A stretch of DNA of 64,000 nucleotides, from NCBI RefSeq assembly GCF_000317515.1, contig NC_019738.1, positions 6,412,001 through 6,476,000 on the forward strand. The letters run 5' to 3'. Positions within the stretch are counted from its first letter, which is position 1. The number at the start of each line of letters is the position of its first letter. Made by a program: the position numbers and the translations under genes. The notes beneath the pieces are model-generated. The model ran no database searches. It was given only the letters and a program-made list of their open reading frames with translations, and was not told where the DNA came from. Of the stretch, positions 8,903 to 16,680 are shown one piece after another. This DNA is from Allocoleopsis franciscana PCC 7113. GTDB taxonomy: Bacteria; Cyanobacteriota; Cyanobacteriia; Cyanobacteriales; Coleofasciculaceae.

Positions 8903-9181
8903 TTATAAGCGAGAAATCACTTGGGCTAGTTCAAAATCCTTAGAAGTCAACCCGCCTGCATCATGGGTTGTCAAAGTAATCGTTATTTGGTTATAGGAAA
9001 TTTCCAAGTCGGGGTGATGTCCTGCGGCTTCTGCGGGTTCAACGAGCTGATTCACAAATGCGATCGCCTCCACAAAATCCTTAAATTTTCGAGTGAGCCG
9101 CAACGTTTTTCCTTCTACTATCCAGCCTTCTAGCGGCTTAGCACGTTCTTGAATCTCTGTATCCGTGAGTAGCGAAGCCAT
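8903..9181 (-). CDS. Pterin-4a-carbinolamine dehydratase
   Basis: 92 aa from ATG 9181. This start has a good ribosome binding site (AGGAGA, 9-10 nt upstream); a longer frame to 9256 adds 25 residues that look unrelated and run into a terminator stem. The family dehydrates 4a-hydroxytetrahydropterin, recycling the cofactor of aromatic amino-acid hydroxylases; in cyanobacteria it is also discussed in connection with carboxysome-associated paralogues. Diagnostic motif: AAGHHPDLEISYNQITITLTTHDAGGLTSKD (quoted in parts: HHPD, THDAGGLT), with the two catalytic histidines and the closing GGLTxxD. Length is normal. Upstream on the same strand lie a hairpin with a T-run and a small ORF that together could form a leader. 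Confidence 0.9.
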   Translation of the reverse strand: MASLLTDTEIQERAKPLEGWIVEGKTLRLTRKFKDFVEAIAFVNQLVEPAEAAGHHPDLEISYNQITITLTTHDAGGLTSKDFELAQVISRL

Positions 9182-9236
9182 GATGACCTGTCTCCTGATG
9201 CTCATCAGCCCAATAACAACGTCTAGCTCTCCCCCT

Positions 9237-9299
9237 AAAAAACTATCCGCTTTCACGGTAGTGCTTAGGTTTTATCCCTCACACTGGATGTGAAAGCGG
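9237..9299 (-). terminator. Terminator-like hairpin upstream of the carbinolamine dehydratase gene
   Basis: Minus strand: CCGCTTTCAC (9299-9290) pairs perfectly with GTGAAAGCGG (9256-9247), followed closely by TTTTTT (9242-9237). The 33-nt interior can fold further. It ends whatever transcript comes from the sORF region and stands before the dehydratase start, so it is either the end of a small RNA gene or an attenuator. Confidence 0.65.
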
Positions 9300-9399
9300 T
9301 CTAGCGGGTCTTCTGATTGAAACCAGACTGCCGGAAGGAACTCCGATCCAGCTCAGTCTATCAATTAATATGATTCTCCGAAGAGAACCGAGCTGACTG

Positions 9400-9471
9400 T
9401 TAGAGAACAGCCCCGGCGCACAGCCGGCTAACTCCAACCAGATGACCCATGGTTTTACTGCTATCTGTCAT
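9400..9471 (-). CDS. Putative 23-aa small protein or leader peptide
   Basis: A 24-codon frame, ATG 9471 to TAA 9402-9400, starting MTDSSKTMGHLVGV and ending LCAGAVL. It is preceded by a strong Shine-Dalgarno (AGGAGG, about 8 nt before the ATG). It sits between the psbD terminator and the terminator-like hairpin at 9237-9299, with further stem-loops on each side (CCGG-stem within the ORF, a TTCG tetraloop hairpin just after it, AGGTGC/GCACCT before it). There is no run of one amino acid that would mark a classical attenuation leader. I do not recognise the peptide. Coding potential rests on the ribosome site alone. Confidence 0.4.
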   Translation of the reverse strand: MTDSSKTMGHLVGVSRLCAGAVL

Positions 9472-9581
9472 GGGCATCACCTCCTATAATTCCCTATACG
9501 GTTCTATTGCCGTAATTGACTAGGTGCCTTAGCACCTTTCATCAACATAACACAAAGAAATTTTTCTGGACTTGCCGGCAC

Positions 9582-9611
9582 AAAAATACCCCCACCGATA
9601 GGTAGGGGTAT
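9582..9611 (-). terminator. Rho-independent terminator of psbD
   Basis: Minus strand: ATACCCCTACC, loop TATC, GGTGGGGGTAT (11 bp with one G-U pair), then TTTTT. It lies 31 nt past the psbD stop. Confidence 0.9.
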
Positions 9612-9641
9612 AAAGCTAAGGAAAATTAAGTCAGCGATTGC

Positions 9642-10700
9642 TTACAGAGCATTACCGCGAGGAAGAACTTCCTCAGGGAACTCAAAGTGCTCGTGGGGTT
9701 GGTCTTGAGGAGCCATCCAAGCCCGTAGACCTTCGTTCAACAGAATGTTTTTGGTGTAGAACGTTTCAAACTCTGGGTCTTCGGCGGCTCGTAACTCTTG
9801 AGAGACGAAGTCATAAGCCCGCAGGTTCAGCGCTAAGCCAATAATCCCAATCGAGGCCATCCACAATCCCGTCACGGGCACGAACAGCATGAAGAAGTGC
9901 AACCAGCGCTTGTTGGAGAAGGCAATTCCGAAGATTTGGCTCCAGAAGCGGTTAGCGGTGACCATGGAATAGGTCTCTTCCGCTTGGGTGGGGTTGAACG
10001 CCCGGAAGGTGTTGGCTTTGTCCCCGTCTTCAAACAGGGTGTTTTCTACGGTTGCCCCGTGAATGGCGCACAGCAGCGCTCCACCTAATACACCCGCCAC
10101 TCCCATCATGTGGAAGGGGTTGAGGGTGAAGTTGTGGAACCCTTGTACGAACAGGATGAAGCGGAAAATTCCCGCCACTCCAAAGCTGGGAGCAAAGAAC
10201 CAGCTTGACTGTCCCAAGGGGTACATCAAAAACACGCTGACGAATACGGCAATCGGTGCAGAGAACGCAATGGCGTTGTACGGACGAATCCCCACCAACC
10301 GTGAGATTTCAAATTGCCGGAGCATGAAGCCAATCAAGCCGAAGGCTCCGTGCAGGGCGACAAAGGGCCACAACCCGCCGATTTGGCACCAACGAATGAA
10401 GTTGCCTTGGGCTTCGGGTCCCCACAACAGCAGCAGGGAGTGTCCCATGCTGTCGGCAGGCGTTGATACGGCGGCGGTCAGGAAGTTGCAGCCTTCTAGG
10501 TAAGAAGAGGCCAATCCGTGGGTGTACCACGAGGTGACAAAGGTGGTGCCGGTCAGCCAGCCGCCTAGCGCTAGGTAAGCGCAGGGGAACAGCAGCAGGC
10601 CGGACCAGCCGACGAAAACGAAGCGATCGCGCTTTAGCCAGTCGTCGAGGACGTCAAACCATCCTCTCGTACTTGCCGCGCGTCCGACTGCTATTGTCAT
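9642..10700 (-). CDS. psbD: Photosystem II reaction-centre protein D2
   Basis: 352 aa, exactly the usual D2 length, using ATG 10700 (GGAG nine bases upstream); an in-frame ATG five codons earlier gives a non-standard start. D2 binds, with D1, the P680 chlorophylls, pheophytin, plastoquinone QA and the non-heme iron in the thylakoid membrane. Visible landmarks: start [27 protein letters not shown], five transmembrane helices, the helix-D region [28 protein letters not shown] with the H214-type iron/QA ligand, and the C-terminal [12 protein letters not shown]. There is no psbC downstream. In most cyanobacteria one psbD overlaps psbC and a second copy (psbD2) stands alone and is often high-light inducible, so this is probably the stand-alone copy (inference). 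It has its own terminator. Confidence 0.98.
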   Translation of the reverse strand: MTIAVGRAASTRGWFDVLDDWLKRDRFVFVGWSGLLLFPCAYLALGGWLTGTTFVTSWYTHGLASSYLEGCNFLTAAVSTPADSMGHSLLLLWGPEAQGNFIRWCQIGGLWPFVALHGAFGLIGFMLRQFEISRLVGIRPYNAIAFSAPIAVFVSVFLMYPLGQSSWFFAPSFGVAGIFRFILFVQGFHNFTLNPFHMMGVAGVLGGALLCAIHGATVENTLFEDGDKANTFRAFNPTQAEETYSMVTANRFWSQIFGIAFSNKRWLHFFMLFVPVTGLWMASIGIIGLALNLRAYDFVSQELRAAEDPEFETFYTKNILLNEGLRAWMAPQDQPHEHFEFPEEVLPRGNAL

Positions 10701-11012
10701 AGCAAGAATCTCCAAGTATTTATAAAGACCAAAGAAAAGCCGCTTTTCCTCTCCTAATAAGCTGCTGAGTTGAATAAGCAGATATTGGTGAGGTTCTCAG
10801 AAAAATTTACTTTTCTTTACTGTATTAAACATATTAGGTGAAACATGCAGAATTTGCCACTCTTAACGTGAACCCTCTCAAAAAACTGGTCTGTGCCACT
10901 TCCCCTCAACCTCGAAAAGCCAGAGTTCTCCTCGATGCTCACCACCGTGCAGTTGGGTGTCTAAGATGGTAAAGAAAGTATATGTACGCAGTGCTTAGCG
11001 CTTGACAAAAGC
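10701..11012. other. Divergent psbD / UPF0367 promoter region
   Basis: 312 bp between the divergent starts. The psbD side is a purine-rich leader with AGGAGAGGAAAAG. No binding site can be named with confidence. Confidence 0.4.
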
Positions 11013-11279
11013 ATGTTCACCATTGATTTGACTTTGAAAACGACCCCTGTCCCCCTGTCTGTGCAACGCAAGTCAGCAGAAGCGGCAGAAACGACTTACC
11101 AGGAAATTACCAAAGCCATGCGTGCCGGCAGCAGTCAGTTATTAGAACTAACCTGTGATCACCAGCCGGAGAAGAAAATTGGCATTCTCAGCGATCAGAT
11201 CAGTGCGGTCATGATTTCGCAGAAATCCGGTGCGGCTGGAGGAGGTCGTGTACCTGGTTTCTTTGCCGTGGCGGAATGA
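11013..11279 (+). CDS. UPF0367 family protein
   Basis: 88 aa. The sequence has the features I associate with the small cyanobacterial/plastid UPF0367 family: a beginning of the type MFTIDLTLKTTPVPLSVQRK, a central LLELTCDHQPEKK and an ending SGAAGGGRVPGFFAVAE. Function unknown; no membrane segment or metal motif. Its stop overlaps the start of the ABC ATPase gene (ATGA at 11276-11279), so the two are co-transcribed and translationally coupled. Whether the small protein works with the transporter is unknown. Confidence 0.75.
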   Translation: MFTIDLTLKTTPVPLSVQRKSAEAAETTYQEITKAMRAGSSQLLELTCDHQPEKKIGILSDQISAVMISQKSGAAGGGRVPGFFAVAE

Positions 11280-11977
11280 AGACAGGGGCAACTGACATAA
11301 AACCTGAATTGGCAATTCGGGTGCAAGACCTTAGCTTCAAGTGGCCCCACGGAACACCTGTTTTACAATCTTGCTCTCTGGATGTGCCGAAGGGTGAATT
11401 CTGGATGCTGTTGGGGACGAATGGAAGTGGAAAATCCACGTTACTTCGATTACTGGTAGGGCTATTGCAACCTCAATCGGGTGAGATGCAAATTAGGCAA
11501 CCCGTGGGATTTGTTTTCCAAAATCCCGACCATCAACTCGTTATGCCTACAGTGGCGGCAGATGTAGCCTTTGGCTTGGTCGAAGAAAAACTTGCTCCTG
11601 ATCAAATCATTGCCAGAGTCAGAGAGGCATTAACCGCCGTGAATCTCCTAGATTTACAGCGACGCCCCATCTATGCTCTGAGTGGCGGTCAAAAACAACG
11701 GATTGCCATTGCAGGTGCTATTGCACGTCGCTGCGAGGTTTTGCTGCTAGATGAACCCACGGCTTTGCTCGATCCAGATACTCAACTCGATTTAGTGGCG
11801 CAAGTCCGAAATCTGGTTAAAAGTCGTGGCCTGACTGCACTCTGGGTCACACACCGATTGGATGAGTTGAATTACTGTGACGGAGCATTTTTATTAGAAC
11901 AAGGTCAGGTGGTTGACCGAGGCGAGCCAGAACGCCTGAAGCAACGACTCATGCAAGCACCGAATATCGCTCTTTAA
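11276..11977 (+). CDS. ABC transporter ATP-binding protein (CbiO/EcfA-like)
   Basis: 233-aa cytoplasmic ATPase subunit. All motifs are intact: Walker A GTNGSGKST (47-55), Q-loop Q82 in VFQNPDHQ, signature LSGGQ (135-139), Walker B VLLLDEP (155-161), and switch His193. The FQNPDHQLVMPTVAADVAFG stretch is typical of the cobalt/nickel/biotin ECF-type ATPases (CbiO/EcfA). No permease or substrate-binding gene is adjacent, so the substrate cannot be stated. The gene starts inside the stop codon of the UPF0367 gene and is followed by a strong terminator. Confidence 0.88.
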   Translation: MKTGATDIKPELAIRVQDLSFKWPHGTPVLQSCSLDVPKGEFWMLLGTNGSGKSTLLRLLVGLLQPQSGEMQIRQPVGFVFQNPDHQLVMPTVAADVAFGLVEEKLAPDQIIARVREALTAVNLLDLQRRPIYALSGGQKQRIAIAGAIARRCEVLLLDEPTALLDPDTQLDLVAQVRNLVKSRGLTALWVTHRLDELNYCDGAFLLEQGQVVDRGEPERLKQRLMQAPNIAL

Positions 11978-11983
11978 ATAATG

Positions 11984-12017
11984 GGGATTGGAAAGCAATA
12001 GCCAGTCCCTTTTTTTT
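11984..12017 (+). terminator. Rho-independent terminator after the ABC ATPase gene
   Basis: GGGATTGG, 10-nt loop, CCAGTCCC (8 bp with one G-U), followed by eight T. It starts seven bases after the stop of the UPF0367/ABC ATPase operon. Confidence 0.92.
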
Positions 12018-12123
12018 GTGAAGCCATTTCTAAAAACGAAGCTTTTTTACCATTTTATGTTAACTATTGTTAATATAATAACTTCTATGAATATTCAAAT
12101 TAACAAAATATTGGCCTTGAATA

Positions 12124-12675
12124 ATGCCCCGTCCCTCACCCCAGGCTATTTTACTGGTTGATGGCTACAACGTCATTGGCTCTTGGTCGAACCTGAAAAC
12201 CACCCGCGATCATGATGGGCTAGAGGCAGCTCGCCATGAATTAGTGGAGGCGTTAGTGAACTACAGCGCCTTTCAGGGCTACGAAACTCAGGTTGTTTTT
12301 GATGCTCATGCTCAAAATACACCGATTTACTGTGAAGTCTTAACCACTTATTTGTCCGTTTACTATACAGATTTTGGACAGACAGCCGACACATACATCG
12401 AAAAATATTGTGCCTCATTTCATCACTATAAACTTTGTCGTCCCTGCAATCGGTTGATTGTCGCGACTTCGGATCGGGCGCAGCAGTTGACGGTGATTGG
12501 GTATGGAGCCGAGTGGATGTCATCTCAGCAGTTGGCTAGCGATGTTGAATTCATTGCTCGACGAGCACGTCGCAAACAGCGCCCTCCCAAGCAATCGACT
12601 AGCCGCTTTTTATTTAATTCCCTGGATGCTCAAGCTCAACAGCGTTTAGCCCAATGGCGTAAAGGTACACGCTGA
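12124..12675 (+). CDS. NYN-domain (YacP/Rae1-like) ribonuclease
   Basis: 183 aa. The N-terminus ILLVDGYNVIGSW and the motifs VVFDAH, TADTYIEKY and VATSDRAQQ form the PIN-like NYN fold with its acidic metal-binding residues (D13, D60, D88-type positions). The family includes Bacillus Rae1/YacP, a ribosome-associated mRNA endonuclease, and cyanobacterial/plastid homologues. The C-terminal 40 residues are basic (RRARRKQRPPK), fitting RNA or ribosome contact. The gene stands alone with an AT-rich upstream region and no obvious ribosome site. The specific cleavage target is unknown. Confidence 0.85.
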   Translation: MPRPSPQAILLVDGYNVIGSWSNLKTTRDHDGLEAARHELVEALVNYSAFQGYETQVVFDAHAQNTPIYCEVLTTYLSVYYTDFGQTADTYIEKYCASFHHYKLCRPCNRLIVATSDRAQQLTVIGYGAEWMSSQQLASDVEFIARRARRKQRPPKQSTSRFLFNSLDAQAQQRLAQWRKGTR

Positions 12676-12790
12676 GTGGAGTCTCAAACAAGGGGCAGGG
12701 ATGGCTTGATCGGAAATTTTGCTCAATTTGCAAAAAAATAGTTGACAGACTCAGGAATATTGATTAAATTAATAAAGGTTCAGAAAACAA

Positions 12791-12863
12791 GCCCCCATCG
12801 TCTAGAGGCCTAGGACACCTCCCTTTCACGGAGGCGACAGGGATTCGAATTCCCTTGGGGGTA
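12791..12863 (+). tRNA. tRNA-Glu (UUC anticodon)
   Basis: 73 nt, full cloverleaf: acceptor GCCCCCA/TGGGGGT (G-U at the first pair), anticodon loop CTTTCAC giving UUC, T-loop TTCGAAT. CCA is not encoded. In cyanobacteria charged tRNA-Glu also feeds tetrapyrrole synthesis through glutamyl-tRNA reductase. Confidence 0.97.
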
Positions 12864-12879
12864 TTAAAAATATAAGTTA

Positions 12880-12923
12880 AAGGCATGAGACATCCAATTA
12901 TTTATGGGGTCTTATGCCTTTTT
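12880..12923 (+). terminator. Terminator after tRNA-Glu
   Basis: AAGGCAT-G-AGAC pairs with GTCT-T-ATGCCTT across a 17-nt loop, followed by TTT. It lies 17 nt past the tRNA. Confidence 0.75.
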
Positions 12924-13055
12924 AGTACTGCAAGGAGCAAAAAAAATGATGGACTCCCCAAATAGTAGAATCCCTAAAATCACAAGTCTCCGTGACGAGG
13001 AGTGGTTCGTTAAATAAACGTTAACTATTGATCCGAGCTGAGATCAGTCAAATCC

Positions 13056-13727
13056 TTACGCAGGCCAACGCCAATTGTAACGATTCCACTGATAAATACC
13101 TGGAATTTCGTACTCACTGCCATTGTCGAAACGAATAGTACAGTTGTAATACGAACCGTCGCTGTCCGATTGCTGAGAAATCCTGATCACCGTGCAAGCA
13201 AACCACTCACGAGTACAAGGGCCATTCTCTTGCACCCACTCCCACAAGCCATTCGAGACTTCGATGCGATCGCCAACTCTCAGCTTTAAGTTATCCGACA
13301 AGATTTCGGCAGCAAAATACTGAGCTAAATGCTTGGGTTTGACGCGGTTGAGCCATTGGGGGCCGTAGTTCTCGCGGATGAACTGCACCGATCCCGACTC
13401 GCGGTTATGCAGCCAATCGTTAAGTAATTTTATCTTCCAAGGGCGATCGCCCTTGGCGCTACCCCTTGGGTAATCGCGTTTTTCTTGTTCTTGTACAAAC
13501 TCCAATAAAGCTTGGCGCTGTTCCTCTGTGAGTTCATCGAGAGGATTAGCTGCATCGTCATCGTCATCGTCATCCCCTCTGGCTGACATCAGCAGTGCTG
13601 CACGGGTTACAGATTCAGTCACGACTTGCAGCAAAATTTGTTTCTGCTGATCACTCAGCGGACACAAACTCGTTTCACACTGAATAAAGGCAGCTTGCAA
13701 GACAGCTTCAATCTCAGTTGGGGTCAT
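13056..13727 (-). CDS. Conserved hypothetical protein with poly-Asp tract
   Basis: 223 aa, cytoplasmic. Residues 50-58 contain seven consecutive Asp encoded by a GAC/GAT trinucleotide run (13556-13577), a likely slippage site. The C-terminal half (about 95-223) is Trp-rich: PWKIKLLNDWLHNRESG, QFIRENYGPQWLNRV, then a small beta-rich domain (GDRIEVSNGLWEWVQENG ... FDNGSEYEIPGIYQWNRYNWRWP) that looks like a Tudor/SH3-like barrel. I do not recognise a named family. ATG start; convergent with the tRNA-Glu terminator. A HIP1 octamer interrupts the middle. Function unknown. Confidence 0.6.
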   Translation of the reverse strand: MTPTEIEAVLQAAFIQCETSLCPLSDQQKQILLQVVTESVTRAALLMSARGDDDDDDDAANPLDELTEEQRQALLEFVQEQEKRDYPRGSAKGDRPWKIKLLNDWLHNRESGSVQFIRENYGPQWLNRVKPKHLAQYFAAEILSDNLKLRVGDRIEVSNGLWEWVQENGPCTREWFACTVIRISQQSDSDGSYYNCTIRFDNGSEYEIPGIYQWNRYNWRWPA

Positions 13728-14122
13728 AGCATGTCAACTCAGCAGACGGGTTAATGGCTCGTCGAAGCATGGCTAATGACGAAAGAACATTTTCTCTCAT
13801 TATTGCAAAGGTTCAACTCCACAACTTACAGAAGTTGGCTGGCTAGTCCAACGTGGCGGAAATAACTATCCAGTTGAAAAAGGTGAAGAAGCTTACTGTA
13901 CAAACTTTCTTGCCTCCTGCCTCCTGCCTACTCCTACGGAGAACGCTACGCGAACTGCCTTTTGCCTTCTTGCACTAGCTTTGCGGTAAGCTGAGGGTTG
14001 GAGTGGTGATTTAGACGCTCAAGGATGTAAAGAGAACGCGCTCAGTGTTTTCATAAGTCATCCGACGTTACACCGCACACACTTCATCCTTTTTGCTCAA
14101 CGTTATCGAAATAGTGGGGTTT
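13728..14122. other. Intergenic stretch with dispersed-repeat remnants
   Basis: 395 bp. From 13915 to 13980 it holds degenerate GCCTCCT/GCCTTCT units and the string ACGGAGAACGCTACGCGAAC, a motif I recognise as dispersed in filamentous cyanobacterial genomes. No gene seen. Confidence 0.45.
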
Positions 14123-14560
14123 ATGCAATTACGAAGTTGGTTGACTACAGTAACTGTTTCTTGCCTTTTCTGGGTCATCAGTTGGGTGTTTGCCCCTGCG
14201 GCTTTGGCGTTAGTTCAAATTCAACTATCCGATATTTCTTATCATGAATGCCCACCTGATGTAGCAGCAGGGACGGTGACACCCGGAGGAAACAGTATTG
14301 CGGCTAACTGTTTTATTGTGACGGGTAAAGCCGAGAACAAGTCTGGAAAAATGGTCGTCAATGCTGACATTTTTGGTCGCATTTACGATGCTGATAACAA
14401 CTCAATTTTACAGAATCGTACTCGGCTCGGCTCGATCGAGGAAGTGCCACCGGGCGTCAGTGATTTTGAACTGAGAATCTCGGTTCCGGCTAATCAACCA
14501 ACACCCTTGCAACTCAAGCAATTCAAAGCTTCCGGTTTTACAGGCCAAGTCCGCCGCTAA
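14123..14560 (+). CDS. Secreted hypothetical protein, beta-rich
   Basis: 145 aa from ATG 14123; the frame extends upstream to a TTG, but the ATG directly begins a signal peptide (MQLRSWLTTVTVSCLFWVIS, apolar to about residue 30, Ala-x-Ala near 27-29). The mature part has two Cys and repeated short beta strands (CFIVTGKAENKSGKMVVNADIFGRIYDADNN ... LGSIEEVPPGVSDFELRISVP), reminiscent of FxLYD/DUF3426-type domains that describe additions to a polar backbone. Assignment to that family is a guess. Exported to the periplasm or thylakoid lumen; function unknown. No operon partner. Confidence 0.6.
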   Translation: MQLRSWLTTVTVSCLFWVISWVFAPAALALVQIQLSDISYHECPPDVAAGTVTPGGNSIAANCFIVTGKAENKSGKMVVNADIFGRIYDADNNSILQNRTRLGSIEEVPPGVSDFELRISVPANQPTPLQLKQFKASGFTGQVRR

Positions 14561-14774
14561 AGTTTAAGGTTATTCGGTCGGCTCTTGACCTGTGAATAAT
14601 TCCTCAAACCTTAACCTGTCACTCATCCGAACTTTTAGGGTAAGTAGATAACCAAATTAAATGTAAGATTTAGGGTGTGTTAGGTTGCCGTAACGAACCA
14701 AAGGTTATGGTTTTAAGATGTTACGCTAGGAAAGCGATTATCTTACAAAAAATTGGCTGGTCTGACTTAAACCT

Positions 14775-15038
14775 CTATATGCTACTGAACATTTGAGCTA
14801 CAACTTGCAATACTAAAATAGCCAGCATGGGAGATAAATCCAAGCCGCCCAGAGGTGGAATGAATGCCCGAAAAATGTTGAGATAAGGATCGGTAATGGG
14901 ACTTAAGAAGGCGGCGACTTGGTTCACCCAATCAACAGTCGAAAACCAAGTCAGCAGAATTCTTATAACGATTAGAACTAGATAAATATTGAGAAAGTTG
15001 CCGAGGGTGCTAGTCACCAGTTCTGTAGCAGGATTCAT
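14775..15038 (-). CDS. YggT family membrane protein
   Basis: 87 aa with two transmembrane helices (about 13-32 and 68-86) linked by the family motif SPITDPYLNIFRAFIPPLGGLDLSPM. YggT proteins, including plastid Ycf19, sit in the plasma or thylakoid membrane; cyanobacterial and plastid members are linked to thylakoid or nucleoid organisation and cell division, but no biochemical role is settled. Length is normal, ATG start, stand-alone gene. Confidence 0.88.
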   Translation of the reverse strand: MNPATELVTSTLGNFLNIYLVLIVIRILLTWFSTVDWVNQVAAFLSPITDPYLNIFRAFIPPLGGLDLSPMLAILVLQVVAQMFSSI

Positions 15039-15175
15039 GGGTTGAAAAGCTTTCTTGCGAGTGGTTATGACGGCTAGAGCCTTGTTGTCAGTTTAACGGA
15101 TCTCCCTGCATTCTGGATTGCCAAGCGGTGTTAACTTTATCCAGTAAGGGTTAAAGGGATTTGGATGGTGTCCGA

Positions 15176-15508
15176 TTAAGATTCGCGCGATCGCTCTATG
15201 TTTACCTGTTCGGTATTTCCATTCACAGTACCCAGTTGCTGCCGAACATCGTCAATCGCCGTATTGAGCTGAGCAATTTTATCCTCTAAGCTACGACGTG
15301 CGACTTCAATACTTTCTTCGGAATTAAGCTGGCGCTTTTTACCCTTGATTGCCTTGGCTTCTAACCGCTTAGCCTTGAGTAGAGACTGTTCCGCCTCGTC
15401 ATCAGTATCCCGTTGAACGGCCACCAGCGCTCCCATAATTCCACCAATTAACCCGCCGACTATGGCTCCAGCCAAAAATCCGCTTGCAAAACCATCGCGC
15501 TGACTCAT
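15176..15508 (-). CDS. YtxH-like small membrane-anchored protein
   Basis: 110 aa. A glycine-zipper transmembrane helix (GFASGFLAGAIVGGLIGGIMGALVAV, quoted in parts: FLAGAIVGG, GGIMGAL) is followed by a charged coiled coil (about 45-95). This is the YtxH-like pattern: short membrane anchor plus helical tail, often stress-related in other bacteria. Glycine zippers promote helix packing, so oligomerisation is likely (inference). ATG start. Neighbours yggT-like and upp are on the same strand but separated by more than 130 bp each. Confidence 0.65.
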   Translation of the reverse strand: MSQRDGFASGFLAGAIVGGLIGGIMGALVAVQRDTDDEAEQSLLKAKRLEAKAIKGKKRQLNSEESIEVARRSLEDKIAQLNTAIDDVRQQLGTVNGNTEQVNIERSRES

Positions 15509-15639
15509 GTTTGTCCTGTGCCCTTGATTCTAATATGCACTTAACTCAAGATTAACGGTTGGCTGTCCCCCCTGCCTACTGCGGGAAGAAGAGGGAAGTA
15601 GAAAGCCAAAAATAGAGTTTTTCTGCTTGTGAACTGGCA

Positions 15640-16290
15640 TTAAGTGCCAAAACTGCGATCGCCTGCATCCCCTAATCCGGGCACGATATACCCCTGATCA
15701 TTGACTATTTCGTCAATCATGGCGGTGTAAATCGTTAAACTCGGATAACTTGAACTCAGCTTTTGTAAGGCGGGTGGGGCTGCCACTACACTAATAATTC
15801 GGGTTAAAGCCGGATCGACTCCGCGTTTAACCAATTCTGCCATAGCCAGCATCATCGACCCGCCCGTTGCCAGCATCGGATCAGTAATCAGGACATGGGT
15901 GTTGGGCTGAAACTGATTCGGCAGTTTATTCAAGTAACAGCTAGGTTCCAGCGTTTCCTCATTCCGCACCAAGCCCAGATGGTAAATTGAGGCCAAAGGC
16001 AGCAACGTCTGGGCACCCTCTAATAACGCTAATCCTGCCCGGAGAATGGGCACAACGACCAACGGTACTTCTGGATTGATCATAGTTGCAGGACAGGCAG
16101 CCAAAGGTGACTGTATCATCATCTCTTCTGTGGGCAACCAGTCTCGAATTGTCTCATAAGTCAACCAGCGCCCCAACTCGGTCATTGCGCTCTTGAATAG
16201 GGGTGAAGGTGTAGACACATCACGGGCAACACCCAACCAATGCTTAATCAGGGGATGGGGTGGAACATAAACGCGCAGTTGGATAGTCAT
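15640..16290 (-). CDS. upp: Uracil phosphoribosyltransferase
   Basis: 216 aa from ATG 16290; a GTG nine codons upstream also lies in frame but the ATG gives the family-typical beginning MTIQLRVYVPPHPLIKHWL. Pyrimidine salvage: uracil + PRPP to UMP + PPi, in the cytoplasm. The PRPP-binding loop VLITDPMLATGGSM and the C-terminal uracil-binding GYIVPGLGDAGDRSFGT are intact. Length close to E. coli Upp (208 aa). Pyrimidine de novo genes (pyrB and a dihydroorotase-like gene) lie about 15-20 kb further on and are not linked. Confidence 0.95.
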   Translation of the reverse strand: MTIQLRVYVPPHPLIKHWLGVARDVSTPSPLFKSAMTELGRWLTYETIRDWLPTEEMMIQSPLAACPATMINPEVPLVVVPILRAGLALLEGAQTLLPLASIYHLGLVRNEETLEPSCYLNKLPNQFQPNTHVLITDPMLATGGSMMLAMAELVKRGVDPALTRIISVVAAPPALQKLSSSYPSLTIYTAMIDEIVNDQGYIVPGLGDAGDRSFGT

Positions 16291-16317
16291 CAGCAGCTTG
16301 AAATGGATGGAGATCAC

Positions 16318-16680
16318 AGCTTAAGTCCTGAATAATCATACCTGAGGAAAGGTTCAGAATCTGGGCACTCTCCCTAGCTCCCCCGCTCCCCAGCTCCCTA
16401 GCTCCTGCGCGAACCTCATAATGCGAATGAAATGCACAACAGCTTAGTTGTCCCTCTCAATTGAGAATATTTTTTATTAGTATTGACATAGATTTTCAAC
16501 AAGGCTATATTAATTTTCAGTGTTCTCCTCTCATAAAGGATCGGCAGGTGGGGCCGGAAAGCGGTAGCGGACTGGTCTCCACTTTATTTGTTTCAAGATT
16601 TCTTTGAGCAGCAGTATCAGCGTCACAGCCAGAAACGTTAAACTCAGATTCGTTACGTAAATTTATAACCTGCGATTTCA
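16318..16680. other. Intergenic, divergent upp/crtH
   Basis: 363 bp. A pyrimidine-rich run of CTCCC/AGCTCC units lies at 16370-16405 (dispersed low-complexity repeat). No gene seen; a minus-strand frame at 16517-16741 overlaps the crtH start and is rejected. Confidence 0.4.

Noticed and set aside
13556-13577. Possible microsatellite-driven frameshift at the poly-Asp tract
   Set aside because: The repeat is in frame and the protein continues intact on both sides, so no break is present.
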